Shown: positions 24,829-35,978 of the stretch, one piece after another | Position numbering within the stretch: position 1 is the first letter of the stretch | Layout of the letters: each line of letters starts with the position of its first letter | DNA from: Oscheius sp. JU75 | Lineage: Eukaryota > Nematoda > Chromadorea > Rhabditida > Rhabditidae | Length of the DNA stretch: 64,000 nt | NCBI GenBank assembly: GCA_037178855.1 | Contig: JASJZC010000001.1 | Coordinates: 8,618,001-8,682,000 of the forward strand | Direction of reading: 5' to 3' | Notes under the pieces: generated by a model | Databases searched by the model: none | What the model saw: only the letters and a program-made list of their open reading frames with translations | What the model was told of the DNA's origin: nothing | Translations under genes and position numbers: made by a program

Positions 24829-25310
24829 GCTGGTCTATTTCTAAGCCTTAAAACTTCGCAGAATCGCCACAGACGTGTAAGGCAGACGCCGAGGCAAGCT
24901 TGTTCGGTCGCGAAGATGTTAGTCCAGGTTTCAGCCCCTTGGACCTTCTCCGTCTTGACGCGACCCAATTTGCACAAGATCAAACCTTGATTCACGCAGC
25001 TGCTTATCTGAAAGGTTAAAAAAAATAGTGTCCGATTATCTTTGACATGATCAACAACATGATATGGGCGAGAATTTTGTGTTTTTGGCGGGAAGAAACG
25101 TGAATTGAAATCTGGAATGGAGAGTATTACACAATGTTGTCCAACCCTTTTTCCCAATAAGCCCCGTTCAAAATATGAATGGCATCAGCAGATCAAGTTG
25201 AATCCCGTTTAGGTCGTGTCCTTCTCTAACCGTTTTGTGTAACAAACCGACCGAGATTGCCTCGTTGTCTTCGAGACACAGCTGACTCCGACTGTTCTCT
25301 TTTTAAGGAA

Positions 25311-26618
25311 ATGCTAATACTTTTATCCTCACTATTTCTGCTCGCCTCAGCAGCTCCAACACCTCGTATGTGTGCCTCTTTCGCCAAGTTTGCAGAAAAG
25401 TAAGGACAGTCCTTTAACCCGAAAAAAAACTGTTCAACTTTAGGTGGAATCCTCTTCCCGAGACGCTTCTCTCGTGGTCAAAGTCCAACTGTGACAAGAT
25501 CCATCCGAGACCAGCTGACATGAGCTGTGACGACATTGTTCAGGTTTCTCGGCCATTTCTGTCCTTGAAACAGAGTTTTAGTTTGTTGCCGACTGCAACT
25601 TTGGCTCCCAAGCGACAGATTCGAACAGGGCAGTCGTGAATCAATACTATGCCGTGAGTTATATTGCGCACCTGTCGCAGACGATCCCGGTGACAGGAAG
25701 GGCAGATGGCGTGAAATTGTTTGAAAAATGGGATAAAAGAGGATTTGCTCAACAGTGTGTGTGAATCTGAGAGGGTTAGACGAAAGGGTACGGGCGCGAG
25801 ATGGCTCCGGCGAGAGAGCACGCCAGGTAATCCACGTTGTTCGGGCTGTAGACGCTATTTTTAAAAACCAACACGTTCTGCAAAGCTGTAGCTCACATAA
25901 AATGCTACAAGTTTGCAGAACATAACAGTTTTTGATTATATGACCTTGAGACAGAAGTCGGAGATGGAAGACGACAATGTGTGCCCGCAGCGAGATTCTC
26001 TAAGCTCTAAAGTAGCTAAAAGAGTGGTTTTTCTGCTTTGACATGCTCTGAAAAGTTGTAGAGGACATACAAATCTACAACTTTCAGATCATGTCAATGC
26101 TCGAAAATGTACTATTGACCATAAAAACGGGCTGGAAGAAACTGGGCGATGGTCACAACAGATAGCTGACTACCAATGTTTCCAGCTTCCTTTGGTTTCT
26201 TACCTTTTCCCTTTTCCAGCAAACTTACGGCAATTCGCCCCGTGTCCTTCCCAAGTACATCTACTACAACGAGAATACAGCCAGAGACTACAGTCAGTTC
26301 GGAAATTGGTAACTTTTCACTCATCATGCAAAAAACTTCCGGCAATTCAGGTACTACCCCAACTACTACCCTCCAACCTACCTCGGCTACTTTGACGGAC
26401 GCCCGGCGAGCATAGCTCAGCTGGAAAATGACTACAAGTTCGCCAGAGGAGGGCACTATCCCTTCAATCGAGCCGACAACGTGGTCAATATCGGTCTCCA
26501 ACAGACTTATCTTCCCACCTGTCTCCACGATCTCTTCTACTGTATTCGGGCCCAGAATGCGGCTCGTGACTATCAGAACTATTCGCGTCCAAAAGTAAGG
26601 GCAAATCTGGCTCTCTAA
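25311..26618 (+). CDS. unknown secreted protein
   Basis: I do not recognise this family. Exons 25311-25399, 25444-25543, 25582-25653, 26220-26308 and 26351-26618 join in frame to 205 residues. The start has a clear signal peptide ([16 protein letters not shown]). The mature part carries seven cysteines (CASF, SNCDK, MSCDD, ADCNF, PTCLHD, FYCIR and the first near residue 21). It also has a tyrosine-rich central segment ([26 protein letters not shown]) and a conserved-looking tail ([17 protein letters not shown]). A good donor at 26595 means the true 3' end could extend beyond the TAA at 26616. The exon 2 acceptor region was duplicated upstream (24410-24477). Intron 3 (566 bp) carries two hairpin repeats. 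A secreted or cuticle-associated role is only a guess. Confidence 0.75.
25875..25924. repeat. dispersed hairpin repeat, copy 8
   Basis: Arms GTTCTGCAAAGCTGTAGC and GCTACAAGTTTGCAGAAC form a near-perfect hairpin in intron 3 of the secreted-protein gene. Confidence 0.75.
26042..26094. repeat. dispersed hairpin repeat, copy 9
   Basis: Arms CATGCTCTGAAAAGTTGTAG and CTACAACTTTCAGATCATG; a second copy in the same intron. Confidence 0.75.
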
Positions 26619-28218
26619 TGGTGTCTGACCATTAGTTGGGGGCATGGGCGGCTCACGAAAACACCAATTTGGCTATAGGGCAGCGACCAGTCAGTGTAGC
26701 GCGTGACTGGCAGCCATTTATCACAGATTTTCTTGGGATTTCGTGTCAGTTTTGAAGCTCTTTTGACGTTGACAACAACAAACAGTTTTGCCCGTCTGCA
26801 CGAAAATGTTCTGCGTATATTTTGCGCTACAGTAAACAAAAATAGAATAAGATATTAGTTCGAAGGAACTTTACCATTTTATCGCTTATTATTGGCCTTT
26901 TTCTTTGCGGAATTTAAGTAAATCCCACCACTAGGAAGAAAGAAAGAATGATACAGTTCCCAAACGAATCCCTGACATTTCCAGATCGCCCGACACAAGA
27001 TTCATCGCGATACCAACGAATAGTTTCACAAGATCTTTCCTCCTGACTAAAAATAAATTTCAAAAGACTTTTCTGTTGAAACTTGACCCATTGCGAAAGG
27101 GATCAGTGCCCCGTGGCGACCGTTTGCTGCCTGCGCCCTCTCTTCTCCCCGAATTGCATCCTCTCTCTTTCTCTGTCCTAAGGGAGATCGATTCTCAACT
27201 CATCAGTTCTTTCTCAGTCAGTGTTTTGAAGTTTGTGATCTCGACTCGTTCTTCTTCAGCCCTGCATGATTTCGCTCATATTTTTTGACAAAGCCGATTG
27301 TTTTTTTGAAGCTTGAGTTTTGTTAAAAAGAGACTGTTTGAAACCCCGCCAAAAAGAAATTAATTTTGGGCGGAGATTCAAAACGTTCTTTCAACTCTGA
27401 CCATTTTCTTTTTTATTCCATTTTTTCTCATTTTTCACCGACAAAAACTTCTGAAAATAACTATAGACTTCGCACAGTGCATTTTAGTCTAACACGCCAC
27501 ATTTCCTTCAATTATGATGGGCTTGTTCCTTCCACCACACCCAAAGCAGCGCTCTCATCTATTTTCGAGCCTTTTTCTCTGTTTCTTGCGCAATATTGAC
27601 TTCTTTTCACTAGGGGTAACATTCGGCGGCCCTGTCCACATGTTTATTTCGTCCATTTGGCTCTTTTGTAACATACAGTCCCACGCACTGAGTCACCACA
27701 TCTCCGCACATTTTGCTATCATTTTAGGGGCTCCTACACCTTGCCTTTTCTCATCCAAGAGTTTCTTTTGATGCGTTTTAACAGGGTCGAGTTTTGTCAG
27801 CTGACATAGCTGTTTGTTCAGCTTCCCATGCGTTCTCAGCCCATTCTGCTTGGGTTGCCTCTTGACATTGCAGATTTTGTGAGATTGAAAAATGTTTTGG
27901 ATGTTCCGATGTGCTTATTGTTTGGAGTAAAGCGTATAAACAACGTAGGAGGCAAACATTCTGCCTGTTTGGTTGTCACACTTTGTCTTTTTGTTTTGTG
28001 CCTGTTGGAATGTGCGAACGCACGAAAACCTATCGATCTCGAGGGTGTAATACTTGTCGAGAAGCATACGTTTCCACGTAGTTTTGAACCGCGAGATCTC
28101 AGAACTATGTCCTCCCTTCTTCTGATCTGTTTTCTTTGCAGATAAGAACTCTTATGCCGCGTCTTCACCCTATCTCTCTTCCTTTTCCAGTGCTAAATAT
28201 CGATGAAATTTAGTTATA
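26619..28218. other. intergenic upstream of RAB10
   Basis: 1.6 kb of T-rich sequence without a recognised gene. The acceptor-like CCTTTTCCAG at 28181-28190, 28 bp before the RAB10 ATG, is a likely 5' UTR or trans-splice acceptor. Confidence 0.5.
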
Positions 28219-29608
28219 ATGGCCCGTCGACCGTATGATCTCCTCTTCAAGCTGCTACTGATAGGCGATTCTGGTGTAGGTAAAACATGCATCCTGTACA
28301 GATTCAGTGATGATGCTTTCAATACTACATTCATTTCTACTATCGGTAAGCCATTAATCTTATAAAAATTTGCCTTCTTCAGGAATTGACTTCAAAATTA
28401 AAACGATTGAACTACGGGGGAAGAAAATCAAGCTCCAAATCTGGTTCGTTCCTCTTTTTTCGGCGGTGTAAAATGACAAATTCAGGGATACAGCCGGCCA
28501 GGAACGTTTCCACACCATCACTACGTCGTATTATCGCGGAGCAATGGGCATTATGCTCGTTTACGACATCACAAACGCTAAAAGTTTCGACAATATCGCC
28601 AAATGGCTGAGGAATATCGATGAGGTAGCCTAATATTTTGGTTTTTATAAATTTGACTTTCAGCACGCCTCAGAAGATGTCGTGAAAATGCTGCTCGGGA
28701 ACAAGTGCGACATGACGGAGAGGAGAGTAGTGAGCAAGGAGCGCGGAGAGAAAATCGCCCAGGATCATGGAATTCGATTCCTGGAGACGTCGGCCAAGGC
28801 CAACGTTCACGTCGACACCGCCTTCTACGAGCTGGCTGAGGCCATCTTGGATAGGGTCAGTTTCTTGCTTTCTCTTTATATTTTCACTGTGATTGCGACT
28901 CCTCTCCTGATGGTGGCATGTCAGAATCACCCGTTTGGAATATTTTGCCTGTTGTCTTTGCGCGAATATAGAATTTGAATCGCTGGATGAGAACCCAGTA
29001 CTACCTAAAAATGCCCAAGAAATGTCATTGTTTCAATAGACGTACAATCTGTTCAAAAATAGTTTTATTTTTCAAATCGTCGCGGCTAAAAACGCGTTGC
29101 ATTTTAAAAACATTCAAATTCTTGAGAATTTCTTTGTCCGGTTACCTCTGAAGTTTCACTACGTTTCTTGACAGTTTCTTGACAGTCGTTAATGAAAGCT
29201 CATGAACACTCCGAAATCTGATAGGTAAAGCAGCGAAAAATGGAGAAAACTAAAGTGGAAAATCCCAGAGAAGGCTTAAAATGCGGTTTTTGTTAGCGCT
29301 ACTGTATGAAAAATGCTCTATTTTGAGCAGACTATACTTTTGTTGTTGTTTCTACGAGTTCCGGCACGAGCACAACGAGGCTGCGTAATTTGGCCAAAAA
29401 TTCGATTTTTCAAGAAACTCTAATGCCGGAAATGAATTTCACTGTAATGCCTAGCTGGTTGAAGAAAGTGCACTGCTTAGAGGATTTTTGCTTCGAAAGC
29501 CATCGATAATCCACTTTTTTGCAGATGCCGAGCCAACAAGACGAGCCCAAGGCCACCATAAATCCGATGGACAGCGGTCGTGCCAGTACCAGCAGTGGCT
29601 GCTGCTAG
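28219..29608 (+). CDS. rab-10: small GTPase RAB10
   Basis: Rab GTPase that directs basolateral and recycling-endosome traffic. Exons 28219-28345, 28383-28443, 28486-28624, 28664-28855 and 29525-29608 give 200 residues. All G-motifs are intact: P-loop GDSGVGKT, switch I/effector [37 protein letters not shown] and ETSAK. The protein ends SSGCC, the double geranylgeranylation site. Start MARRPYD and the run [20 protein letters not shown] match nematode RAB-10 closely, which separates it from RAB8. Introns 1-3 are 37-42 bp. Intron 4 is 669 bp. Confidence 0.96.
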
Positions 29609-29985
29609 AAGACGTCTCCCCCTTTTTCATCGTTCTCTCTCATTTGTCACAGTCGGGTTAATCACAACTGAGAAGCTTCAATATGGCCTGCTGTCGTATG
29701 TGTCGTCTATACGCGGTGCTTTCATAGCGTCATTTCCCGTTTTTCTACAATTTTTCCCCCTCTGTAAGCGTCTAATAGCCAACGTTCTGTCTCTCAAAAG
29801 ATTTATTATCAACGCTGTGATCACGTTTTCTCGCAATGAATCTTTTTTTACTGAAGACTACACAATCGTGCGACAAACGGGCACGACAACATCAGCTCTG
29901 CAGCTTCTTAGGTCAGATTTGGCCACAGAGCGTCACAAAGTATCGATCAGATTGGCACTATGTTTTTACAATAATTAGGCATTTA
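29609..29985. other. convergent intergenic interval RAB10/avidin
   Basis: About 380 bp between the stop codons of two converging genes. It should contain both 3' UTRs. No exon or repeat was recognised. Confidence 0.5.
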
Positions 29986-32342
29986 TCACATGTCACCGCT
30001 TCGGTCAGTCCAAAGCTCTTCCTTGCTTTTAACACGGGTGAACTTGTCCTGTCCAACTCTGAGGAAAAGATCGGTTAACTGGCGGGTTTCTTACCGAGTA
30101 GCGAGCCAATGGTCGTCACATTCTTCCTGTTTTGTGTGGAGGAGCCAGGAGAGATGGATTGTGTCCTAGAAAAGAAATTGGGATGGCAGAATTTAGGACT
30201 TTCGCATTTGATTTCCTACAAATAGGGCTCGTGGATAAACTTTTCGGTCAGATTGTCGTCTTGTCTGCTTCTTGGTGACCTGTTCATGTTACCATGCCTC
30301 TTCGAGCCTGTTATTTTCGTCACGTCTAAACCGACATAGCCTGCCATTTTCCGAGCTCTTCACTTCCAACTTTTGCACCTACCTCTGGCTTATAGTTTCG
30401 GTTCGTTTCTTTTCTATCCTACCTTTACAATTGGCACCAGCCGTTTCCGACGGCTTCATCGTTTGCCTTCAGTTTGCATTGGCGGCTGCACCGCTTCGCA
30501 CTAACTAAAGGCTCCCAGTGACTTCTATGGAATAAGGAAAAGAGCGCACCTAGTTGACTTGCCATCCAATTTAGGCAATAACTGTTCCTGAACAACAAAC
30601 TTCTGGACATAATTGGTTCGCGGCCTCGGACAAACAAATAAACAGAGTTCACCACAGAAACCATTGCGCTTTAGATAGTAGAGATCACGAGAGTTTTATG
30701 GTACCGCAGATAACGTGCTATCAAAACACTTGTAAAAAAAAAAGCTCCAGGCGGAACCTTTTCTTCTCCAAAAAGCAGCATTTTTCCCAAAGACCACTCT
30801 CGAAGCTACTTCGTTAGACTCGTTCTACAACGATCATGGTCTGTGGGTACCGCAGGTACGATGACATAGAGCTTGAAAGCTGACTTGGAAGGGAGCGCAT
30901 GACTATATAGGGGATCAACCGAGAGGAGATGGTATGGGGGTGACAATGGCGACGGAGCCCAAGCCAAAATTGAAATAACTCTTTTCGGGTCGAGTCCAGC
31001 AAAGTTGTAGATTTTGACAAGGGCTACAACTTTGACAAGTCACAGAGACCATCGCGCCTTAGATAGTGAAGATCTGATCCGTAACACATGTCAGCTCTAA
31101 TCTGTTATAACATTTGACAGATTTCGTGTAGACTTGTCATTTATTATCCTAAAGGATTACAAGTCGAGCCTGGACAGTTCAGATTACAAAACAATTAATT
31201 ATTTCGCCTGTATGGTACTTCACGGAAAAATGTATCTGACTATTTCGGGAAAAACTGTTGAGACTCTGACTCCCCGAAATTTTGATTCAAAGTTGCGGAC
31301 AACTACACAAACAAAGAGACTGAAATACAAACTATAGCGTTGAAAACTTAGGATCAAAGAACGAGAGCCTCTCTTGGATATAAACCTTTTTTGAAGCTGA
31401 AACCTACATTTCCTTTCTTCTCGTAACACTGTCCGGTGAAGACGACCATCGAGGAAGAGTACTTCACAGCGTAGCTGAGCATATCGTCCTTTGCCCAGCC
31501 ACGGATGTGCTGGGCTCCGATGCCTGAATGTGTCAGATTTCTGTTGTTTTGTGAACTTTCCAAACAGTTGCAAACTTGTTCATCATAGTGTAACAGAAAT
31601 TTCGAGGCGTCGCAACATATGACAGTCATTTTCGGAAAATAAAAACCTCGAAAGGTGAACAATCACCCGCAGCATGTTTGATCTTTTTTTTGGCGGTCTC
31701 GGCAAGAACAAGTGGAGGACGATAGTTTCCAGGACACTGGATGCTCTCAGACGGAATTTGTGATTATGCGCGGCGGGCATTTCCCTCGAATTGACGCGCA
31801 TCCGTCGCGCCACTTCTCGGCCCTTTTTTCCACTACAAGTTGACATTTTCTATTTTTTTGATGTTCGACAAAGTTGTAGCTCCTGATCAGGGCTACAAAT
31901 TTGTAAAGCACAAAAATACTTGAAAATTGTGGTTTAGGTATGAAGCGGTAAAGTTTCGAGTTTTCTTCCAAACTCTAGATTAACAGGATTCCCTGGTCTC
32001 TGTCAACAATAGGACACCCGATAATCTTGGAAGGGGATGAGTATTTGTGTAAGCAGCTCCCAACAAGGTCATTAACACGTACTCTACTATTGACACAAGA
32101 GAAGGGGACAGGCGCGCATATCCACTTGTATCTTCTATTATGCAAGAATTTCGAACAATTAGCACTCTCTTACCCGCAGATCCTTGGGAGATCTCGACCA
32201 TTGTGCGGAAGGTTCCATGGAGATGGTGCTTGATCTGCTCAAGATGCAGAGTCGAGCCTTTTGTATTCCTCCAGGTGCCTGTCAGATCCTGACAGCCGGC
32301 AAAGACACCGACTGCCAGAAGTAGAGGCGACAGCCAGTGCAT
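29986..32342 (-). CDS. avidin-family biotin-binding-like secreted protein
   Basis: Four exons on the minus strand (32342-32174, 31523-31408, 30165-30095, 30058-29986) join in phase to 142 residues, close to the 152 of avidin precursors. A signal peptide (MHWLSPLLLAVGVFAG) precedes LTGTWRNTKGST, matching the avidin strand 1 LTGxWxNxxGS. Later blocks are YSSSMVVFTGQCY, SWLLH and HWLATRVGQDKFTRV, each matching avidin in order. By alignment with chicken avidin, N12, S16, T35, S73, S75, F79, W97, L99 and W110 are kept, as are the two disulfide cysteines. Y33 is Phe, W70 is Val, T77 is Val, and N118 is Asp, as at the equivalent streptavidin residue. Tight biotin binding is therefore uncertain. Introns are 650, 1242 and 36 bp, and intron 2 holds dispersed repeats. 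Confidence 0.88.
30437..30683 (-). repeat. ~250 bp dispersed repeat B, copy 2
   Basis: Reverse-complement match to 24578-24828, located in intron 2 of the avidin gene. A further short piece of the same end (CTATCTAAGGCGCGATGGT on the minus strand) lies at about 31045-31066. Confidence 0.75.
30993..31040. repeat. dispersed hairpin repeat, copy 10
   Basis: Arms CAGCAAAGTTGTAG and CTACAACTTTGACAAG, in intron 2 of the avidin gene, next to the short repeat-B fragment. Confidence 0.65.
31860..31912. repeat. dispersed hairpin repeat, copy 11
   Basis: Arms GTTCGACAAAGTTGTAGC and GGCTACAAATTTGTAAAGC, in intron 1 of the avidin gene. Confidence 0.65.
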
Positions 32343-33318
32343 CTGACTCTGACCGACAGCTGAACTTGTTGCTGATAGGAGACCGCAGAAAAATGAAAAC
32401 TGATAAGGGAGAGAACGAGTTGAGCGAATGGCTGTAAAGGGGGGGGGGGGGAAAGAGAGAAAAAGAAGACGGGGATCGAACTATCTGGGAATCGAGTGAC
32501 TGTCAGAAAGGTTGTTTTGAGGGACTAGACTAGTAATCTGCGACTGCTTTTGCAACCTTTCCTTTTGTCATCGTTCACGGTTGTGCTACCGCAATAACTG
32601 ATTTATCAACAAAATTTTTAGTAGCTCTTGACTTGCCATCTCTGGTTGGTGGCTCCGGACTTCTTTCAGTAGCCGCAGTTTCTTGGCTAGGTGCCATCTT
32701 TCCCCATCGTCAACTCTTCAGCTTCATTTCTTGGCGGTGTTACAAATTTTTTGATCCAAGCGCTACAGCTTTGGAGAATCTGTTAAGGCTATAAGGTGCT
32801 GTCTTCTACGGATTCCAGTAGAGAGCCCCCCGGTTCAGTTACTCATCTGCCTCAGTCGATTAGACGATGAAAAGCAGCGGAAGTAATTCAAAGGCCGGAC
32901 AGGTGAGAGATGCTGCTGTTTGTCCAGCTGATCCCGACTGACCATATGCTACAGCCGATAACCGCCGGCGACTAATTAGTGCCTCTGCGCGTTAATCCAA
33001 TCTGGCCACTTTGAGGATCAGAGCTATCCGACTGGAAAGTAGCGTATTTCGGCATCAAAAACTTGACTCTCTCTGGAGAAGAAACAGGAGCCGAAGCATT
33101 AATTATCCATATCTGTAGACTAATGTCACCTAATATGGCTGCGAATAGAGGCGTTGAATGACCTATTATGAGCAAACAGATCCAGTGTCTCTTCGCGTGT
33201 CCAGCCGCGAGGAAGCATACGGTAAGCAAATGAGGTGAACAAGCTGTACTGAATTCCTGAGCAGCTCCAATTGTCAAGACGATCTTTAAGCATCATCAAG
33301 TGATTACTTGATTATGTA

Positions 33319-33373
33319 GTTTTCTGAAAAGTAGTAGATTTTTTTTCCAGATCTACAGTTTTTCAGAGCATCG
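33319..33373. repeat. dispersed hairpin repeat, copy 12
   Basis: Arms TTTTCTGAAAAGTAGTAGA and TCTACAGTTTTTCAGAGCA with a T-rich loop. Confidence 0.6.
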
Positions 33374-33449
33374 TAAACGTCTACATAATCAAAATACAAA
33401 ATTGTTTCAGGCAGTTTTAGGAATAGAAAGAATGCTTTTTCAGTTAGGT

Positions 33450-33503
33450 GATGTTCTGCAAAGTTGTAGGCCAGATCAAATTCAACAGATTTGTAGAACA
33501 TCA
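33450..33503. repeat. dispersed hairpin repeat, copy 13
   Basis: Arms GATGTTCTGCAAAGTTGTAG and CAACAGATTTGTAGAACATC, followed by the usual AAAAAGTTAAATAATGGCGT-type flank. Confidence 0.75.
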
Positions 33504-33821
33504 AAAAGTTAAATAATGGCGTCTTCTTGCCGAAAATCTATGTATAAGAGTAGTCGTTTTCTGCCCGGTTCTCTAGCCACTGATCCCCTGCTTTGCTCTG
33601 TGTGCGCATCGAATGTCTCTATTGTGTTGGACCAATGTGCAGAAGCGCGAAGTTCCCTAATCCATAGTCAACACAGACGTCGCTACCGTACTCTCACCGC
33701 TTTCTCTCTCTCTCTCTCTGAAGATTCTAACACGATTGTCGCTCGCCGATTTCCTAATCACATCGGATTAGAGGGACTGATAGAGCTGTTTTATTTCTAT
33801 TTGTCTGCACATACAAGTTGA

Positions 33822-35353
33822 CTAGGATTTTTCTGATTTCGTCTCTGTTTTCGCCTCGGTGACTGGCTCTTTCTTTGGTTTTTTCCTCTCCCTCTCCTCC
33901 TCGCTCAGGTCGCAATCGCTGTCCTCGGAGGCGGGCACCTCTTTCCCGTTTTCCCTCTTCTGCTTCCGGTCCTTGGCTCGACGGTTCTTGAACCAAACCT
34001 GAAATAGAAACTTGACTTTAATTCTTACATAAATAATCTGCCAGTTGGAACTTTCATTGCTTCCAGAGCTACAGTATGCCTTGCCAGACTGAAGAACTGC
34101 CGCCTATTCATGAAAGTTTATAGCGAGATCCATTGTCAGCGTTAGATACTCAGTCAGAAAGCTCCGGAATACAAACCTCGACACGTTCCTCCTTCAAGTC
34201 ACACTCCAAAGCTAATCGCTCTCGCGTGGTCACGTCCGGGTAGTGGGTCGAGGAGAAGGTTTTTTCGAGAATCTGGAAGATGGCCATTAATTGCAAGCAT
34301 AGAAAAACACTCACTGTCAGCTGCTCTTCCGAAAAGATAGTCCGATGTCTCCGTTTTCTTTTTGCTCCTAGGTGGAAGGGGTTGAGCACCGGAGGAAGAA
34401 AGGGAGGACCGACTAGACCGGGAGCTGAAAATGGAGGATCTTTCTGAGTATGGATAAGGGTTTCGTTCCAGTTTTGTAGCATTACTATTTTTCGAAAAGC
34501 TATTCTAATCGCCTTGTTTTTATCAGAACTTTCAATCGAGTCTTTTTACAGTTTGCATAGTTCAAACTAGTTCAAAATGCCCAAAAGTCTCTCTCTATGT
34601 CTGTCTGTCTGAAGCCCTAATTGTCAATTTGTTACAGATACATTGTGACAGCAGTTACTCTTTGCAATTCAAGCCAAATCAAGTCAGTTTGGGAGATGCG
34701 TCTCTAGGAGCTTGACTGGAACATCATCTAACTGTCACGAGCCCCAATGGGGTAGCAGCCAAAATTGTAGAACTAAAGGTTTGGTAAATGATTGGAACGT
34801 TGACGAGATTTGCACTAAGAGCAAAATTGCATACAGTCCTTTAGGAATTTCGTGAAATTCTTTTCAAACTACCCTATACTTTAAAAAGGTCTATTTATTT
34901 CCCAGTTCTTGAATGATCTACATCTTGCCAAAATTTTCTAAGTCTCTTCTATTGTAAAAAGAATTCTGTACTCCAAAGAATGTCCTTAGTCTGTCACCGT
35001 CTCTTAGACACGTCCTACTGAGTTAAAGAACTCCCAGACCGATAACAAATGAGTATAACTGCAGCTACTGTAAGCAAAACTGAAGTTTGTTGCTAAATTT
35101 CGACCTAGTTGACCGATTGAACTGCCCACAGGCTCAATAATAACTTCGGCTAAAACTCACGAAAGAAAGGATAGCTCATCGCAGGCCACGGCGGAGGAAA
35201 AGCCTCGATCGGAATCGACGTCATTGGGATGGCTACTCGTTGAGAAAGCAGATTCTCAATCGAGAAGCCTGAGCTGCTGGGAGTTGCTGCCATTGCCGAA
35301 AGGCAGGAACGGAGCTGATCAGCACTGGGCATGTAATACGAGTACAAGGACAT
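33822..35353 (-). CDS. gsc: Goosecoid-class homeobox transcription factor
   Basis: Four exons (35353-35161, 34424-34315, 34272-34177, 33998-33822) encode about 191 residues. The start ATG lies six bases after the acceptor-like GACAGCTTTCAG. Near the N-terminus [10 protein letters not shown] is the goosecoid/engrailed-homology repressor motif that recruits Groucho. The homeodomain reads [15 protein letters not shown], then [20 protein letters not shown], then [18 protein letters not shown]. Lys at position 50 is the hallmark of the Gsc/Bicoid DNA specificity (TAATCC sites). Position 56, normally Trp in this class (NRRAKWRRQ), is Asp here. The acidic/basic tail ([20 protein letters not shown]) resembles other Gsc tails. 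The C. elegans counterpart would be ceh-45; that assignment is from class, not alignment. Confidence 0.9.
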
Positions 35354-35927
35354 GGCACTCTGAAAGCTGTCAAATGATGAGGAAGAGATCAAAGTCAAGA
35401 AGCTGAGTGTCTCTTCTACAGAAGGAGGAGCAGGCGCCCCTCCATCACCACTGGCTGACCACGCCCCTACACCCTAAGACCCAAATCTCCTCGTCGTTTT
35501 ACAATAGAGACAGGGAGAGAGAGAGAGAGGTGGCGCTGGCAAACATTGGGAGGGGGAGACTGGAACTAGCGCTCACTCTTGAGCGGTAGGATTAGGACTT
35601 TTTGAGAAAGAGCGTTTCCGATACGGTAGGGGGGACAGAACAATGATTGGATTAGCACCCGAGAATCATTGATTTTCTAATTGACGACGAGAACCGAAGG
35701 ACGCAAAAGTGTCCAGATGCCAATGGGAGGGAGAGTGTACATTAGGAGGAAGTGATAGCTGCTATTGGGAATAAGAAAGGGTTAAAGGTTTCTTGACTCC
35801 CAACTGGCTCTTTCGTTCTGTCTCTATCCGGTCTGTACAGCTCTCGGTGGAAACAGCTTGCCTCTCACCATAGATTTTCCTGTGAATCAGGCTTTTATGA
35901 CCCAGAATGGCATTTTGATTATTCACT

Positions 35928-35978
35928 ATGCTTTCCAAACTGTAGGGGAGACCGAAAGCTACAACTTTGCAGAATATC
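35928..35978. repeat. dispersed hairpin repeat, copy 14
   Basis: The left arm is diverged (ATGCTTTCCAAACTGTAG). The right arm AGCTACAACTTTGCAGAATAT is nearly consensus. Confidence 0.65.

Larger units (their letters stand above)
24020..25310. other. intergenic between PLP enzyme and secreted-protein gene
   Basis: A repeat-filled divergent interval. It holds a hairpin copy at 24311, a duplicated exon fragment at 24410-24477 and a ~250 bp dispersed repeat at 24578-24828. No functional gene was recognised. Confidence 0.55.
32343..33821. other. intergenic between avidin and Goosecoid genes
   Basis: 1.5 kb without a recognised gene. It contains a 13-G run at 32439-32451, two hairpin repeats (33319, 33450) and a TC microsatellite near 33700. 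Confidence 0.5.

Noticed and set aside
24442-24990. 182-codon open frame (+)
   Set aside because: It begins in the duplicated exon fragment and runs through repeat B. The frame is not kept in the other repeat B copy, so it is incidental.
26112-26645. 177-codon open frame (-)
   Set aside because: It is antisense to exons 4-5 of the secreted-protein gene, whose spliced frame has a signal peptide and canonical splice sites. The antisense frame shows no family features.
31354-31408. Read-through end of avidin exon 2 (stop after LYPREALVL)
   Set aside because: It does not match avidin. Splicing at GTAGGT to the exon at 30165 restores the tryptophan motifs in phase.
32972-33277. 101-codon open frame (-)
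   Set aside because: It has hydrophobic stretches but no family motif, and it is not linked to neighbouring exons by good splice sites.
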